Of a stretch of DNA of 64,000 nucleotides, positions 30,171 to 39,748 are shown piece by piece. The translations under genes and the position numbers were made by a program. The notes below the pieces were generated by a model that made no database searches, was not told the origin of the DNA, and saw only the letters and a list, made by a program, of their open reading frames with translations. Position 1 is the stretch's first letter. Each line of letters starts with the position of its first letter. Source of the stretch: Clostridium sp. Marseille-Q2269 (GTDB lineage Bacteria > Bacillota > Clostridia > Clostridiales > Clostridiaceae); contig NZ_CALSFS010000013.1 of NCBI RefSeq assembly GCF_943736985.1, forward strand, positions 43,806 to 107,805, in the 5' to 3' direction.

Positions 30171-31394
30171 ATGAGTGATAGAAATAAGGAAGTAAAAGAA
30201 AAAAAAGCAAAGCATTACCTTAGGGAAATCGTTGCTAAACATTATGAAGAGGCTCTTGAAGCTAAGAAAAATGGAGAAAAAGTTGGATGGTGTGCATCTA
30301 ATTTCCCACAAGAAATAGCTACAACATTAGGGGTAAAAGTTGTTTATCCAGAAAATCATGCAGCAGCTGTAGCAGCTAGAGGAAATGGACAAAATATGTG
30401 TGAACATGCTGAAGCTATGGGATTTTCTAATGACGTATGTGGTTATGCAAGAGTAAACTTAGCTGTTATGGATATAGGTCATAGCGAAGATCAACCAATA
30501 CCTATGCCAGATTTTGTACTTTGCTGTAACAATATCTGTAACCAAATGATTAAATGGTATGAACATATAGCTAAGACTTTAAACATACCAATGATTCTTA
30601 TAGATATACCATACAATACAGAGGACACTATTTCAAAAGATAGAGTTAAATATATTAGAGCTCAATTTGATAATGCAATAAAACAACTAGAAGAAATAAC
30701 AGGCAAAAAATGGGATGATAAGAGATTTGAAGAAGTAATGAAGATATCTCAAGAAAGTGCAAAACAATGGTTAAGAGCAGCATCCTATGCAAAATATAAA
30801 CCATCACCATTTAGTGGGTTTGATTTATTTAATCATATGGCAGTGGCTGTCTGTGCAAGGGGTACACAAGAAGCTGCAGATGCATTTAAAATGTTAGCAG
30901 ATGAATATGAAGAAAATGTAAGAACTGGCAAATCCACTTATAGAGGGGAAGAAAAACAACGTATATTATTTGAAGGAATTGCTTGTTGGCCATATTTAAG
31001 ACATAAATTAACTAAACTTAGTGAGTATGGAATGAACGTAACAGCAACTGTTTATGCTGAAGCATTTGGTGTTATATATGAAAATACAGATGAATTAATG
31101 GCTGCGTATAATAAAGTTCCTAATTCAATTAATTTTGAAAATGCATTGAAGATGAGATTAAATGCTGTTACAAGCACTAATACAGAAGGTGCTGTGATTC
31201 ATATAAATAGAAGCTGTAAACTATGGAGTGGATTTTTATATGAACTAGGAAGAAGATTAGAAAAGGAAACTGGAATTCCTATAGTATCATTTGATGGCGA
31301 CCAAGCAGATCCAAGAAACTTCTCAGAGGCACAATATGATACTAGAATTCAAGGGCTGGATGAAGTAATGGTTGCTAAAAAGGAGGCTGAATAA
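30171..31394 (+). CDS. fldB: Phenyllactyl-CoA dehydratase, alpha subunit
   Basis: A 407-residue subunit of the (R)-aryl-lactyl-CoA dehydratase, which removes water by a ketyl-radical mechanism to give aryl-acrylyl-CoA. HGD-D family landmarks include GWCASNFPQE (near 40), CCNNICNQM (about 121-129) and SFDGDQADPRNF near the C-terminus, with cysteines available for a [4Fe-4S] cluster. The start was placed at 30171, where AAAGGAG has normal spacing; the frame extends 11 codons into fldI. fldC begins 1 base after its stop. Confidence 0.95.
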   Translation: MSDRNKEVKEKKAKHYLREIVAKHYEEALEAKKNGEKVGWCASNFPQEIATTLGVKVVYPENHAAAVAARGNGQNMCEHAEAMGFSNDVCGYARVNLAVMDIGHSEDQPIPMPDFVLCCNNICNQMIKWYEHIAKTLNIPMILIDIPYNTEDTISKDRVKYIRAQFDNAIKQLEEITGKKWDDKRFEEVMKISQESAKQWLRAASYAKYKPSPFSGFDLFNHMAVAVCARGTQEAADAFKMLADEYEENVRTGKSTYRGEEKQRILFEGIACWPYLRHKLTKLSEYGMNVTATVYAEAFGVIYENTDELMAAYNKVPNSINFENALKMRLNAVTSTNTEGAVIHINRSCKLWSGFLYELGRRLEKETGIPIVSFDGDQADPRNFSEAQYDTRIQGLDEVMVAKKEAE

Positions 31395-31395
31395 T

Positions 31396-32520
31396 ATGTC
31401 AAATCCAGATAGATTCTTTAATGAGTTTAAGGATGTAGCGGAACATCCTAAGAAATATATAATGAAACATATGGAAGAAACTGGACAAAAGGCTATAGGA
31501 TGTATGCCATTATATACTCCTGAAGAACTTATATTAGCTGCTGGAATGTTCCCAGTAGGTATATGGGGAAGCAATGTAGAACTTTCAAAAGCTAAAACAT
31601 ATTTTCCAGCTTTTATTTGTTCAATATTACAAACAACACTAGAAAGTGCATTAAATGGAGAATATGATATGTTATCAGGAATGATGATAACAAATTATTG
31701 TGATTCATTAAAATGTATGGGTCAAAATTTTAAACTAACTGTTGAAAATATAGATTTTATTCCAGTAACAGTTCCACAAAATAGAAAAATGGAAGCTGGA
31801 AAAGAATTCTTAAAGAGTCAATATAAAATGAATATTGAACAGCTAGAAAAGATATCTGGAAATAAAATAACAGATGAATCCTTAGAAAAAGCTATAGAAA
31901 TATATGATGAGCATAGAAAAGCTATGAACGATTTTTCTTTGTTGGCATCAAAATATCCAAATGTAATAACACCAACTAAACGTAATTATGTTATGAAATC
32001 TGCTTATTATATGGATAAAAAAGATCATACTGAAAAAGTTAAACAATTAATGGATGAGATTAAAGCTACAGAGCCAACTGAATTTAAAGGAAAAAGAATT
32101 ATAACTACAGGTATAATAGCAGATTCAGAAGATTTGCTTAAAATATTAGAAGAAAATAATATGGCTGTAGTTGGAGATGATGTAGCACATGAATCTAGAC
32201 AATATAGAACATTGACACCAGAGGCAGGTAACCCAATGGATAGATTAGCAGAGCAATTTGCTAATAGAGAGTGTAGTACTCTATATGATCCAGAAAGAAA
32301 AAGAGGTCAAAATATAGTACAAATGGCTAAGGATAGAAATGCAGATGGAATCATATTCTTTATGACAAAATTCTGTGATCCAGAGGAATTTGATTATCCA
32401 CAAATGAAGAAAGACTTTGAAGAAGCAGGTATTCCACATGTTGTAATAGAAACTGATATGCAAATGAAAAATTATGAACAAGCTAGAACTGCAATTCAGG
32501 CTTTTGGAGAAACACTTTAA
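31396..32520 (+). CDS. fldC: Phenyllactyl-CoA dehydratase, beta subunit
   Basis: A 374-residue partner of FldB with its own [4Fe-4S] cluster. Cysteines sit in IGCMPLYTPEE (near 38), TNYCDSLKCMGQN (about 105-117) and MTKFCDPEEFDYP (about 329-341), as in HgdB/HadC. AAGGAGG in the end of fldB and an ATG 1 base after the fldB stop show coupling. The start at 31396 replaces an upstream in-frame site that lacks an RBS. A 149-base gap with a strong inverted repeat separates it from acdA. Confidence 0.95.
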   Translation: MSNPDRFFNEFKDVAEHPKKYIMKHMEETGQKAIGCMPLYTPEELILAAGMFPVGIWGSNVELSKAKTYFPAFICSILQTTLESALNGEYDMLSGMMITNYCDSLKCMGQNFKLTVENIDFIPVTVPQNRKMEAGKEFLKSQYKMNIEQLEKISGNKITDESLEKAIEIYDEHRKAMNDFSLLASKYPNVITPTKRNYVMKSAYYMDKKDHTEKVKQLMDEIKATEPTEFKGKRIITTGIIADSEDLLKILEENNMAVVGDDVAHESRQYRTLTPEAGNPMDRLAEQFANRECSTLYDPERKRGQNIVQMAKDRNADGIIFFMTKFCDPEEFDYPQMKKDFEEAGIPHVVIETDMQMKNYEQARTAIQAFGETL

Positions 32521-32561
32521 TAAAGATTTTCAATATTCACTGTGAACTTTATTAATTGAAG

Positions 32562-32625
32562 CATTGATTTCTTTTCACTAATATATTATTAAAATTTATA
32601 CAAGGTGCATGGAAAGAAATCAATG
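32562..32625. repeat. Inverted repeat between fldC and acdA
   Basis: CATTGATTTCTTTTC and GGAAAGAAATCAATG pair over 14 of 15 bases with a ~34-base loop. No T-run follows, so a terminator is unlikely. It lies inside a presumed operon, where it could protect the upstream mRNA segment or mark a processing site. Confidence 0.6.
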
Positions 32626-32669
32626 TTTATATAAATTATCAAATTCATTAATATATTAGGAGGGATATA

Positions 32670-33803
32670 ATGTTTTTCACAGAACAACATGAACTTATTA
32701 GAAAATTAGCAAGAGATTTTGCAGAGCAGGAAATAGAGCCTATTGCAGATGAAGTAGATAAAACTGCTGAATTCCCTAAAGAAATTGTGAAAAAAATGGC
32801 CGATAATGGTTTCTTCGGAATAAAAATGCCTAAAGAATATGGTGGTGCTGGAGCAGATAATAGAGCCTATGTAACTATAATGGAAGAAATATCAAGGGCA
32901 TCTGGTGTAGCTGGTATATATTTATCATCACCAAATTCATTGCTTGGAACACCATTCTTATTAGTTGGTACAGAAGAACAAAAAGAAAAATATTTAAAAC
33001 CAATGATTAAAGGAGAAAAAACATTAGCGTTCGCTCTAACAGAACCAGGTGCAGGTTCAGATGCAGGAGCACTTGCAACAACTGCTAGAGAAGAAGGCGA
33101 TTATTATATATTAAATGGAAGAAAAACTTTTATTACTGGAGCACCAATATCTGATAATATTATAGTATTTGCAAAAACAGATATGAGTAAAGGCACAAAA
33201 GGAATTACTACATTTATAGTAGATAGTAAACAAGAAGGAGTGTCCTTTGGTAAACCTGAAGATAAGATGGGTATGATTGGTTGTCCTACTAGTGATATTA
33301 TTTTAGAAAATGTAAAAGTCCATAAATCTGATATACTTGGAGAAGTAAATAAAGGATTTATAACAGCAATGAAGACTTTAAGTGTAGGTCGTATAGGAGT
33401 AGCTTCTCAAGCTATAGGATTAGCTCAAGCTGCTGTAGATGAAGCAGTAAAATATGCAAAACAAAGAAAGCAATTTAATCGACCTATTGCAAAATTCCAA
33501 GGAATTCAGTTTAAATTAGCTGATATGGAAACAAAATTAAATGCAGCAAAATTGTTGGTATATAATGCTGCATATAAAATGGATTGTGGTGAAAAGGCAG
33601 ATAAAGAAGCATCTATGGCAAAATATTTTGCTGCAGAAGCTGCTATACAAATAGTAAATGATGCACTACAAATTCATGGTGGTTATGGATACATAAAAGA
33701 TTATAAAATAGAAAGATTATACAGAGATGTTAGAGTAATTGCTATATATGAAGGAACTTCTCAAGTTCAGCAAATGGTAATCGCATCAAATCTTTTAAAG
33801 TAA
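32670..33803 (+). CDS. acdA: Acyl-CoA dehydrogenase (aryl-acrylyl-CoA reductase component)
   Basis: A 377-residue FAD-dependent acyl-CoA dehydrogenase. It probably works as a reductase of cinnamoyl/indole-acrylyl-CoA to the aryl-propionyl-CoA with EtfAB. Family signatures: ALTEPGAGSDAGAL (about 123-136), QRKQFNRPIAKFQ and the catalytic base glutamate in AIYEGTSQVQ (Glu near 363). AGGAGGG precedes the ATG. etfB and etfA follow with minimal spacing, indicating one complex. Direction of catalysis is inferred from the pathway. Confidence 0.93.
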   Translation: MFFTEQHELIRKLARDFAEQEIEPIADEVDKTAEFPKEIVKKMADNGFFGIKMPKEYGGAGADNRAYVTIMEEISRASGVAGIYLSSPNSLLGTPFLLVGTEEQKEKYLKPMIKGEKTLAFALTEPGAGSDAGALATTAREEGDYYILNGRKTFITGAPISDNIIVFAKTDMSKGTKGITTFIVDSKQEGVSFGKPEDKMGMIGCPTSDIILENVKVHKSDILGEVNKGFITAMKTLSVGRIGVASQAIGLAQAAVDEAVKYAKQRKQFNRPIAKFQGIQFKLADMETKLNAAKLLVYNAAYKMDCGEKADKEASMAKYFAAEAAIQIVNDALQIHGGYGYIKDYKIERLYRDVRVIAIYEGTSQVQQMVIASNLLK

Positions 33804-33815
33804 GGAGTGGAGAAA

Positions 33816-34610
33816 TTGAAGATAGTTGTATGTGTAAAACAAGTACCAGATACTAATGAAGTAAAGATAGATCCTGTAAAAGGAACTCTTATTCGTGAAG
33901 GTGTACCTGCAATATTAAATCCAGATGATGCTAATGCACTAGAAGAAGCTTTAAAATTAAAAGATAAATACGAGGATGTAAAGGTTACCGTTATTACAAT
34001 GGGAATACCATCTTCTTCATATATGTTAAGAGAATGTTTAGCAATGGGAGCTGATGAAGCTATATTAGTAACAGATAGAGCTTTTGCAGGAGCAGATACC
34101 TGGGCAACATCTAATGCCTTAGCTTCAGCTTTAAGAAAAATTGGCGATTATGATTTAATATTCGCTGGAAGACAAGCTATAGATGGAGATACAGCTCAAG
34201 TTGGCCCACAAATAGCAGAAAGACTTAATATACCACAAGTAACTTATGCTATGGGCTTTGAGTATAACAAAGAAGATAATACTCTAATTGTAGACAGACA
34301 ATTAGAAGATGGTTATGAAAGATTACAAATTAAATCTATGCCAGCATTGATTACTGCTATTAGTGAACTAAACAAACCTCGCTACATGACAGTTGGAGGT
34401 ATAGTAGATGCATATAAAAAAGATATTAAGATATTTACAATTAAAGATTTAGATGTTACTCCAGATGAGGTAGGTTTAAATGCTTCTCCAACTTCAGTAT
34501 TTAGATCTTTTGCACCAGATAAAAAATCAAAAGGCGTTATATTAGAAGGAACAGCTAAAGAAAAAGTAGAAAAATTAGTATCAGCACTTCAATCTAAACA
34601 CTATATTTAA
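33816..34610 (+). CDS. etfB: Electron transfer flavoprotein, beta subunit
   Basis: A 264-residue EtfB that binds a flavin/NADH pair and partners AcdA and EtfA. It begins [13 protein letters not shown], the canonical start, and carries [19 protein letters not shown] at 33816 is chosen as start because AAGGAG then has 8-base spacing and the product matches the family; a GTG three codons up overlaps the RBS. With EtfA's ferredoxin domain it may bifurcate electrons from NADH to the CoA substrate and ferredoxin. Confidence 0.95.
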   Translation: MKIVVCVKQVPDTNEVKIDPVKGTLIREGVPAILNPDDANALEEALKLKDKYEDVKVTVITMGIPSSSYMLRECLAMGADEAILVTDRAFAGADTWATSNALASALRKIGDYDLIFAGRQAIDGDTAQVGPQIAERLNIPQVTYAMGFEYNKEDNTLIVDRQLEDGYERLQIKSMPALITAISELNKPRYMTVGGIVDAYKKDIKIFTIKDLDVTPDEVGLNASPTSVFRSFAPDKKSKGVILEGTAKEKVEKLVSALQSKHYI

Positions 34611-34627
34611 GTTTTGGGAGGTTTATT

Positions 34628-35824
34628 ATGGCTATCAAGATTATAAAAGAAAAATGTAAAGCATGTGGTATATGTGAAAAACAATGCCCATTTGATGCTA
34701 TTCATGTAATTAACGGATTAGCAGAAGTAAATGAAAAATGTACAATATGTGGAGCCTGCGTAGAAGCTTGCCCATTTGATGCAATAGAAAAAGAAGAAAA
34801 GAAAGTTGTGAAAAAAGATATCAGTGATTATAAAGGCGTATGGGTATATGCAGAGCAAAGACAAGGAGAACTTACTCCAGTTGTAATAGAATTATTAGGA
34901 GAAGGTAAAAAATTAGCTAATGAAATAGGCACAGATTTATCTGCAATTTTATTAGGAGATAATGTGGCTGAGTTATCAAAGGAATTAATAAAGTACGGAG
35001 CAGATAAAGTATATGTAGCCAATGATAAAAAGCTAGAAAATTATACAACAGATGCGTATACAACAGTAATTTCAAATGCTATAAATGAATACAAGCCAGA
35101 ATCAGTTTTATTTGGTGCAACTCATATTGGAAGAGATTTAGCTCCTAGAATTGCAGCAAGGGTTGATACTGGACTTACAGCGGACTGTACTAAATTAGAA
35201 ATAGATCCTGAACAGAAAAACGTAAAACAAACTAGACCTGCTTTTGGTGGAAATCTAATGGCAACTATAGTATGCAAAAACCACAGACCACAAATGTCTA
35301 CAGTAAGACCTGGTGTTATGGAAAAAGCAAAATATGATGAAGGTAATAAAGGGGAAATAATAGATATAAAGGTAACACTAAGCGAAGATGAAATAAGAAC
35401 CAAAGTTCTGGAAATAATTAAATCTTCTAAAAAGCAAGTTTCTTTAGTTGATGCAGAGTTTATTGTATCTGGTGGTAAAGGACTTGGAAATCCAGATGGA
35501 TTTAAATTACTACAAGAATTAGCTGATTTGTTAGGTGGAGTAGTTGGTAGCAGTCGTGCAGCAGTTGATATAGGATGGATAGATCATTCACATCAAGTTG
35601 GACAAACTGGAACTACAGTAAAACCTGTTATTTATGTTGCATGTGGTATATCAGGAGCTATTCAACACGTTGCTGGTATGTCAAATTCTGATATAACAAT
35701 AGCTATTAATAAAGATGAAAATGCTCCAATATTTGAACTTGCAGACTATGGAATTGTTGGAGATTTATATGACATAGTTCCAATATTAATAGAAGAAGTG
35801 AAAAAAATTAAAAAGGCTAATTAA
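34628..35824 (+). CDS. etfA: Electron transfer flavoprotein, alpha subunit, fused to an N-terminal 2x[4Fe-4S] domain
   Basis: A 398-residue EtfA, about 65 residues longer than usual because of an N-terminal ferredoxin domain with [16 protein letters not shown] (about 10-25) and [16 protein letters not shown] (about 38-53). The FAD domain follows, with [20 protein letters not shown] and [12 protein letters not shown] near residues 280-335. The same architecture is known in the electron-bifurcating caffeyl-CoA reductase (CarE), where the extra clusters pass electrons to ferredoxin. GGGAGG precedes the ATG. A terminator follows. Confidence 0.95.
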   Translation: MAIKIIKEKCKACGICEKQCPFDAIHVINGLAEVNEKCTICGACVEACPFDAIEKEEKKVVKKDISDYKGVWVYAEQRQGELTPVVIELLGEGKKLANEIGTDLSAILLGDNVAELSKELIKYGADKVYVANDKKLENYTTDAYTTVISNAINEYKPESVLFGATHIGRDLAPRIAARVDTGLTADCTKLEIDPEQKNVKQTRPAFGGNLMATIVCKNHRPQMSTVRPGVMEKAKYDEGNKGEIIDIKVTLSEDEIRTKVLEIIKSSKKQVSLVDAEFIVSGGKGLGNPDGFKLLQELADLLGGVVGSSRAAVDIGWIDHSHQVGQTGTTVKPVIYVACGISGAIQHVAGMSNSDITIAINKDENAPIFELADYGIVGDLYDIVPILIEEVKKIKKAN

Positions 35825-35837
35825 TTACATCAATAAT

Positions 35838-35873
35838 AAGAAGCAAAATGAGTTTTCCCTCATTTTGTTTCTT
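35838..35873 (+). terminator. Terminator of the fld/acdA/etf operon
   Basis: Arms AAGAAGCAAAATGAG and CTCATTTTGTTTCTT (one mismatch) around TTTTCC, starting 14 bases after etfA. Confidence 0.8.
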
Positions 35874-36026
35874 ATATACTTTATATGTAATAGTTAAAAA
35901 AATAATAATATTTATTAATTATTATAATAATTTCAAATTTGGCCTATATGTAATATACCTAAATAAACTTATAGATCATGACATATTGGTTTATATAAAA
36001 TATAAATTTTGAAAGGAGAAGATAAA

Positions 36027-37190
36027 ATGTCAGCAGATAAAAAAAATATAACAGCAGGAACAAAGCAGAAAAAATCAGGTATTCCAATATATCTAGGAAT
36101 CGCTAGCGTATGGTTTGGAGCACATTGTGGACCAGGGATAGCTTCAGGTAAACAAACGGCTGTTTTTTATAGCGAATTTGGCAAATGGGCATTTATAACT
36201 CCTATCATTGCAATGATATTAATGGGACTTTGTATTTATTATTCTGTGGAATATGCTCGTCTAACAAATGCCAAAAATTTTAGAGAATTAACAGATAACT
36301 TATTTCATCCATATGAAAAAGTGTTTTCTACATTCTTTGAGATTACATTTATAGCAACTGTTCTTATGGTTGTAGGTGGATGTATAGCAACAGGAGCGGC
36401 TGTTTTAAATGAGTATGTTGGTCTTCCAATACTTGTAGGAAGTATAATACTAGTAGTAATTACTATATTATTATCAATGTATGGTGCTAATTTAGTTCGT
36501 TCTTCATCAACCGTTATGACTGTATTCATTATAGCTTGTTTAGTAGCTATGGTAGTGGTTGGATTGTTTTCTACAAAAGGTGATTTTTCTGGTAATTGGT
36601 CAGCTAAGTCATTTAGTGATGTTTCACCAATGAAAGCTATAATAATGGCTATAGTTTATACTGGCTTTCAGTCAGCTGGAAATATTGCAAATGCTATATC
36701 TGTTTGTGGGGGGATAGAAAGCAAAAAGGAATCTAGAAAAGCAGCTATTTTAGGTACTGTATTAAATACATTACTTATTTTAGGAATCGTATTTTTATTA
36801 TTTGCATACCCAGATTCAGTAAAGAAAACTTTACCAAACTATTTTGTAGCAGATAAAGTTGGATCTTCTGTATTATTATTTTCATATGTAGTAATGGTAT
36901 TACTAGCAGTTATGAGCACCAATGTTTCTTTTTCATTTTCCGTGGTTGCACGATATGGAGAAAAGCTTCCTATGAAACCAGGAATAAAAAGAGATTTTGC
37001 TATAACATTAATTTTAATGATACTTTGCGTAGTAGTATCTGCTTTAGGGCTAGATGCTATTGTAAGTAAAGGATATAAATATTTAGGATATGCTTGTATA
37101 TTCGTAGTAGTTATTCCAATAATATTAATTGGATATAAGAAAACAAGACGATTATATAAAGCTGAAAGCAAGAGTGAATTTAAAATGTAA
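36027..37190 (+). CDS. YkvI-family membrane transporter, probable amino acid permease
   Basis: A 387-residue protein with about ten membrane helices. It starts with a charged cytoplasmic tail, then IYLGIASVWFGAHCGPGIASGKQ, which resembles the first helix of the YkvI family and, distantly, APC/LeuT-fold permeases. It sits between etfA and fldH inside the aromatic Stickland locus, so uptake of an aromatic amino acid (or exchange with aryl-propionate) is a reasonable but unproven inference. The start at 36027 follows AAAGGAG with 8-base spacing. Upstream etfA ends in a terminator, so it probably has its own promoter. Confidence 0.75.
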   Translation: MSADKKNITAGTKQKKSGIPIYLGIASVWFGAHCGPGIASGKQTAVFYSEFGKWAFITPIIAMILMGLCIYYSVEYARLTNAKNFRELTDNLFHPYEKVFSTFFEITFIATVLMVVGGCIATGAAVLNEYVGLPILVGSIILVVITILLSMYGANLVRSSSTVMTVFIIACLVAMVVVGLFSTKGDFSGNWSAKSFSDVSPMKAIIMAIVYTGFQSAGNIANAISVCGGIESKKESRKAAILGTVLNTLLILGIVFLLFAYPDSVKKTLPNYFVADKVGSSVLLFSYVVMVLLAVMSTNVSFSFSVVARYGEKLPMKPGIKRDFAITLILMILCVVVSALGLDAIVSKGYKYLGYACIFVVVIPIILIGYKKTRRLYKAESKSEFKM

Positions 37191-37596
37191 AAATAGACTT
37201 ATTAAAGTCTGTTCTATATGTATTTGATATGAATAATGTGCCTTATTATATTTGACAAATTAAACCCTTATCGTATAAAATATGACAGTGCTAAAGCAAT
37301 ATTTATATATTAGTTTAATATTAAATTAACAATGTCATAAATAATCTGTAATATTATTAATTTAATATAAAGACAATAAAGCTATGATAATGTTAAAATA
37401 TCATTTGATATTAGATAAAAGCGTAATATTTATAAACTATAACATCTGTTTAGAAATACTTGAATTCATGAGTGAAATAGCGTATAACAGTAATAACATA
37501 TAATATTAGATATAACCATTTGAATAATAAAAATTTAACAAAAAAAAGTTTCTAAACTTGTATTTTATACTATAATTATGGAATATATTATTTATA
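37191..37596. other. AT-rich intergenic region before fldH
   Basis: No gene, hairpin terminator or riboswitch is recognisable in this stretch, part of a 488-base gap. TATAAT-like strings are frequent because of base composition. Confidence 0.4.
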
Positions 37597-37625
37597 TTGA
37601 CAAATAATAAACAATATGATAGGCT
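37597..37625 (+). promoter_or_regulatory. fldH promoter, similar to the fldL promoter
   Basis: TTGACA (37597-37602), 17-base spacer ending TGA, TAGGCT (37620-37625). 24 of 30 bases match the fldL promoter block, and the similarity continues into the first transcribed bases (CTG..TTTG..AGAAAA). Confidence 0.65.
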
Positions 37626-37678
37626 GAATTTGGTAGAAAATTATGAAAAAGACAACTTAATATATGGGGGGTATAATT

Positions 37679-38674
37679 ATGAAAATTTTAGCTTACTGTG
37701 TTAGACCTGATGAGGTAGACTCATTTAAGAAATTTTCTGAAAAGTATGGACATACTGTTGATTTGATATCAGATTCTTTTGGTCCTAATGTAGCTCATTT
37801 AGCTAAAGGATACGATGGTATCTCTATTTTAGGAAATGATACTGCCAATAGAGAAGCATTAGAAAAAATCAAGGATTGTGGTATAAAATATTTAGCCACT
37901 AGAACTGCTGGAGTAAACAATATAGATTTTGAAGCTGCTAAAGAATTTGGTATAAATGTAGCTAATGTTCCAGCTTATTCTCCTAATTCAGTTTCTGAAT
38001 TAACAGTAGGTGTTGCTTTATGCCTAACAAGAAAAATACCATTTGCATTAAAGAGAGTAGAGCTTAATAACTTTGCATTAAATGGATTAATAGGTGTAGA
38101 ATTAAGAAACCTAACTTTAGGAATCATAGGAACAGGAAGAATAGGATTAAAAGTAATTGAAGGTTTTTCAGGGTTTGGTATGAAAAAAATGATAGGTTAT
38201 GATATCTTTGAAAATGAAAAAGCTAAAGAATACATTGAATATAAATCTTTAGATGAAATATATAAAGAAGCAGATATAATAACATTACACACACCTCTAA
38301 CAGATGATAATTATCATATGATAGGAAAAGAAGCTATTGCTAAAATGAAGGATGGTGTTTTCATAATTAATGCAGCACGTGGAGCGTTAATTGATAGTGA
38401 AGCTTTAATAGATGGCTTAAAATCAGGTAAAATAGCAGGAGCTGCTTTAGATTCTTATGAATTCGAACAAGGAGTTTTCCATAATAATAAAATGAATGAA
38501 ATCATGAGAGATGATACATTAGAAAGACTTAAGAGTTTCCCGAATGTGGTTATCACTCCTCATTTAGGATTTTATACAGATGAAGCTGTATCAAATATGG
38601 TAGAAATTACTCTTATGAATTTACAAGAGTTTGAATTAAAAGGAACTTGTAAAAATCAAAGAATGTCTAAATAA
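37679..38674 (+). CDS. fldH: Aryl-lactate dehydrogenase (D-2-hydroxyacid dehydrogenase)
   Basis: A 331-residue NAD-dependent D-2-hydroxyacid dehydrogenase that reduces phenyl-, hydroxyphenyl- or indole-pyruvate to the aryl-lactate, the first reductive step of the pathway. The Rossmann motif is GTGRIG (151-156). The catalytic triad is Arg234 (NAARGALID), Glu261 (LDSYEFE) and His295 (TPHLGFY). The start is at 37679 behind a G-run (GGGGGG) RBS; five upstream codons have no site. Assignment to FldH rests on position in the locus; substrate range is inferred. Confidence 0.9.
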   Translation: MKILAYCVRPDEVDSFKKFSEKYGHTVDLISDSFGPNVAHLAKGYDGISILGNDTANREALEKIKDCGIKYLATRTAGVNNIDFEAAKEFGINVANVPAYSPNSVSELTVGVALCLTRKIPFALKRVELNNFALNGLIGVELRNLTLGIIGTGRIGLKVIEGFSGFGMKKMIGYDIFENEKAKEYIEYKSLDEIYKEADIITLHTPLTDDNYHMIGKEAIAKMKDGVFIINAARGALIDSEALIDGLKSGKIAGAALDSYEFEQGVFHNNKMNEIMRDDTLERLKSFPNVVITPHLGFYTDEAVSNMVEITLMNLQEFELKGTCKNQRMSK

Positions 38675-38680
38675 TCCATA

Positions 38681-38731
38681 GAAAACGTTTTCAAACAGCT
38701 TGTGAATTAGCTTGCTTGGAAAACGTTTTCA
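38681..38731. terminator. Bidirectional hairpin built from two GAAAACGTTTTC palindromes
   Basis: GAAAACGTTTTC occurs twice (about 38681-38692 and 38719-38730). Each copy is itself palindromic, and together they pair as arms of a large hairpin with inner AGCT segments. It lies between the convergent fldH and D-hydroxyacid dehydrogenase genes, so a two-way terminator is the simplest reading. Each copy also resembles a CcpA/LacI-type cre site. Confidence 0.6.
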
Positions 38732-38743
38732 ATAATTAAAAAA

Positions 38744-39748
38744 TTAATTTACTTTGTTTATACTATCACTAGTTTTCAAAACATGCATCACACTATCTAA
38801 ACTAGTATCTACTATATTTTGAACTGCAGTAGTGGTGAAGAATCCAACATGGTGAGATACTAAAACTTGATCCATTTTTAATAACTTATCTAGTTGAGGA
38901 TCAGGAATTTTAGTTGGATCTACTATTTTATTTAAGAATAATCCTTCATTTTCAAAAGTATCCAGAGCAGCTCCTGCTATTTTCTTTTCTTCTAAAGCTT
39001 CAATAAGATCTTCTGTATTGATAATTCCACCACGACCAGTATTTACTATAAAGGCATCAGATTTCATATATTTTAAATTATCTTTGTTTATCATATGTTT
39101 TGTGCTTTTAAGTAGAGGGGTGTGCAGAGTTATAACATCAGCTTCTTTTAATACATCTTCTAATGATTCTTTATAAGTAAGAAGATTATCCTCTTCTAAT
39201 TTTTTATCAGGATAAGCATCATAAGCTATAACATTAGCTCCCAAACCTTTAAAAAGCTTTGCAGATGTTCTACCTATCTTACCAGTACCAACTACACCAA
39301 CTGTTATAGATCTGACTTCTCTAGCTATAAGATCAGCTGACCAACGATAGTCACCAAAAGCTATTCTTTTATTAATGGCCTTTATGTTTCTAAGTAAATT
39401 CATTGTGTGAGTTACGGCCAGTTCTGCAATAGCATTTGGAGAATAAGCAGGAACATTAGTTACAATAATATTGTAAGCTGAAGCCATTTTTAGATCAATC
39501 ATATCAACACCGGCAGTTCTTGAAGCTATTTGGTTGATGCCATACTGTTTAAGACAGGAATAAACAGTTTCTCCACCTAGACTATTTGTTTGTTGAATTG
39601 CAATTCCATCATATCCTTTTGCTTTAGATACAGTATCTTCGGAAAGAGCTCCATCATATAGGTCAATCTGCACTTCAGGGTTAGCTTCTAGCCATTTCTT
39701 AACAGCTGGCTTTTCGTGCTCACGCACACTATACATTAATATTTTCAT
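38744..39748 (-). CDS. ldhA: D-2-hydroxyacid dehydrogenase (D-lactate / 2-hydroxyisocaproate dehydrogenase type)
   Basis: A 334-residue NAD-dependent D-2-hydroxyacid dehydrogenase, a paralogue of FldH. The Rossmann motif GTGKIG (154-159) and the catalytic residues Arg239 (NTGRGG), Glu266 (DTFENE) and His300 (HHVGFF) are all present. It resembles D-lactate and D-2-hydroxyisocaproate dehydrogenases, so it may serve the leucine reductive branch, the aromatic branch or plain lactate formation. It is tail-to-tail with fldH. AGGGGG lies before the ATG at 39748. Confidence 0.88.
   Translation of the reverse strand: MKILMYSVREHEKPAVKKWLEANPEVQIDLYDGALSEDTVSKAKGYDGIAIQQTNSLGGETVYSCLKQYGINQIASRTAGVDMIDLKMASAYNIIVTNVPAYSPNAIAELAVTHTMNLLRNIKAINKRIAFGDYRWSADLIAREVRSITVGVVGTGKIGRTSAKLFKGLGANVIAYDAYPDKKLEEDNLLTYKESLEDVLKEADVITLHTPLLKSTKHMINKDNLKYMKSDAFIVNTGRGGIINTEDLIEALEEKKIAGAALDTFENEGLFLNKIVDPTKIPDPQLDKLLKMDQVLVSHHVGFFTTTAVQNIVDTSLDSVMHVLKTSDSINKVN

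Noticed and set aside
37191-37596. Hidden small gene or RNA before fldH
   Set aside because: Frames are short and interrupted, with no RBS or terminator pair.
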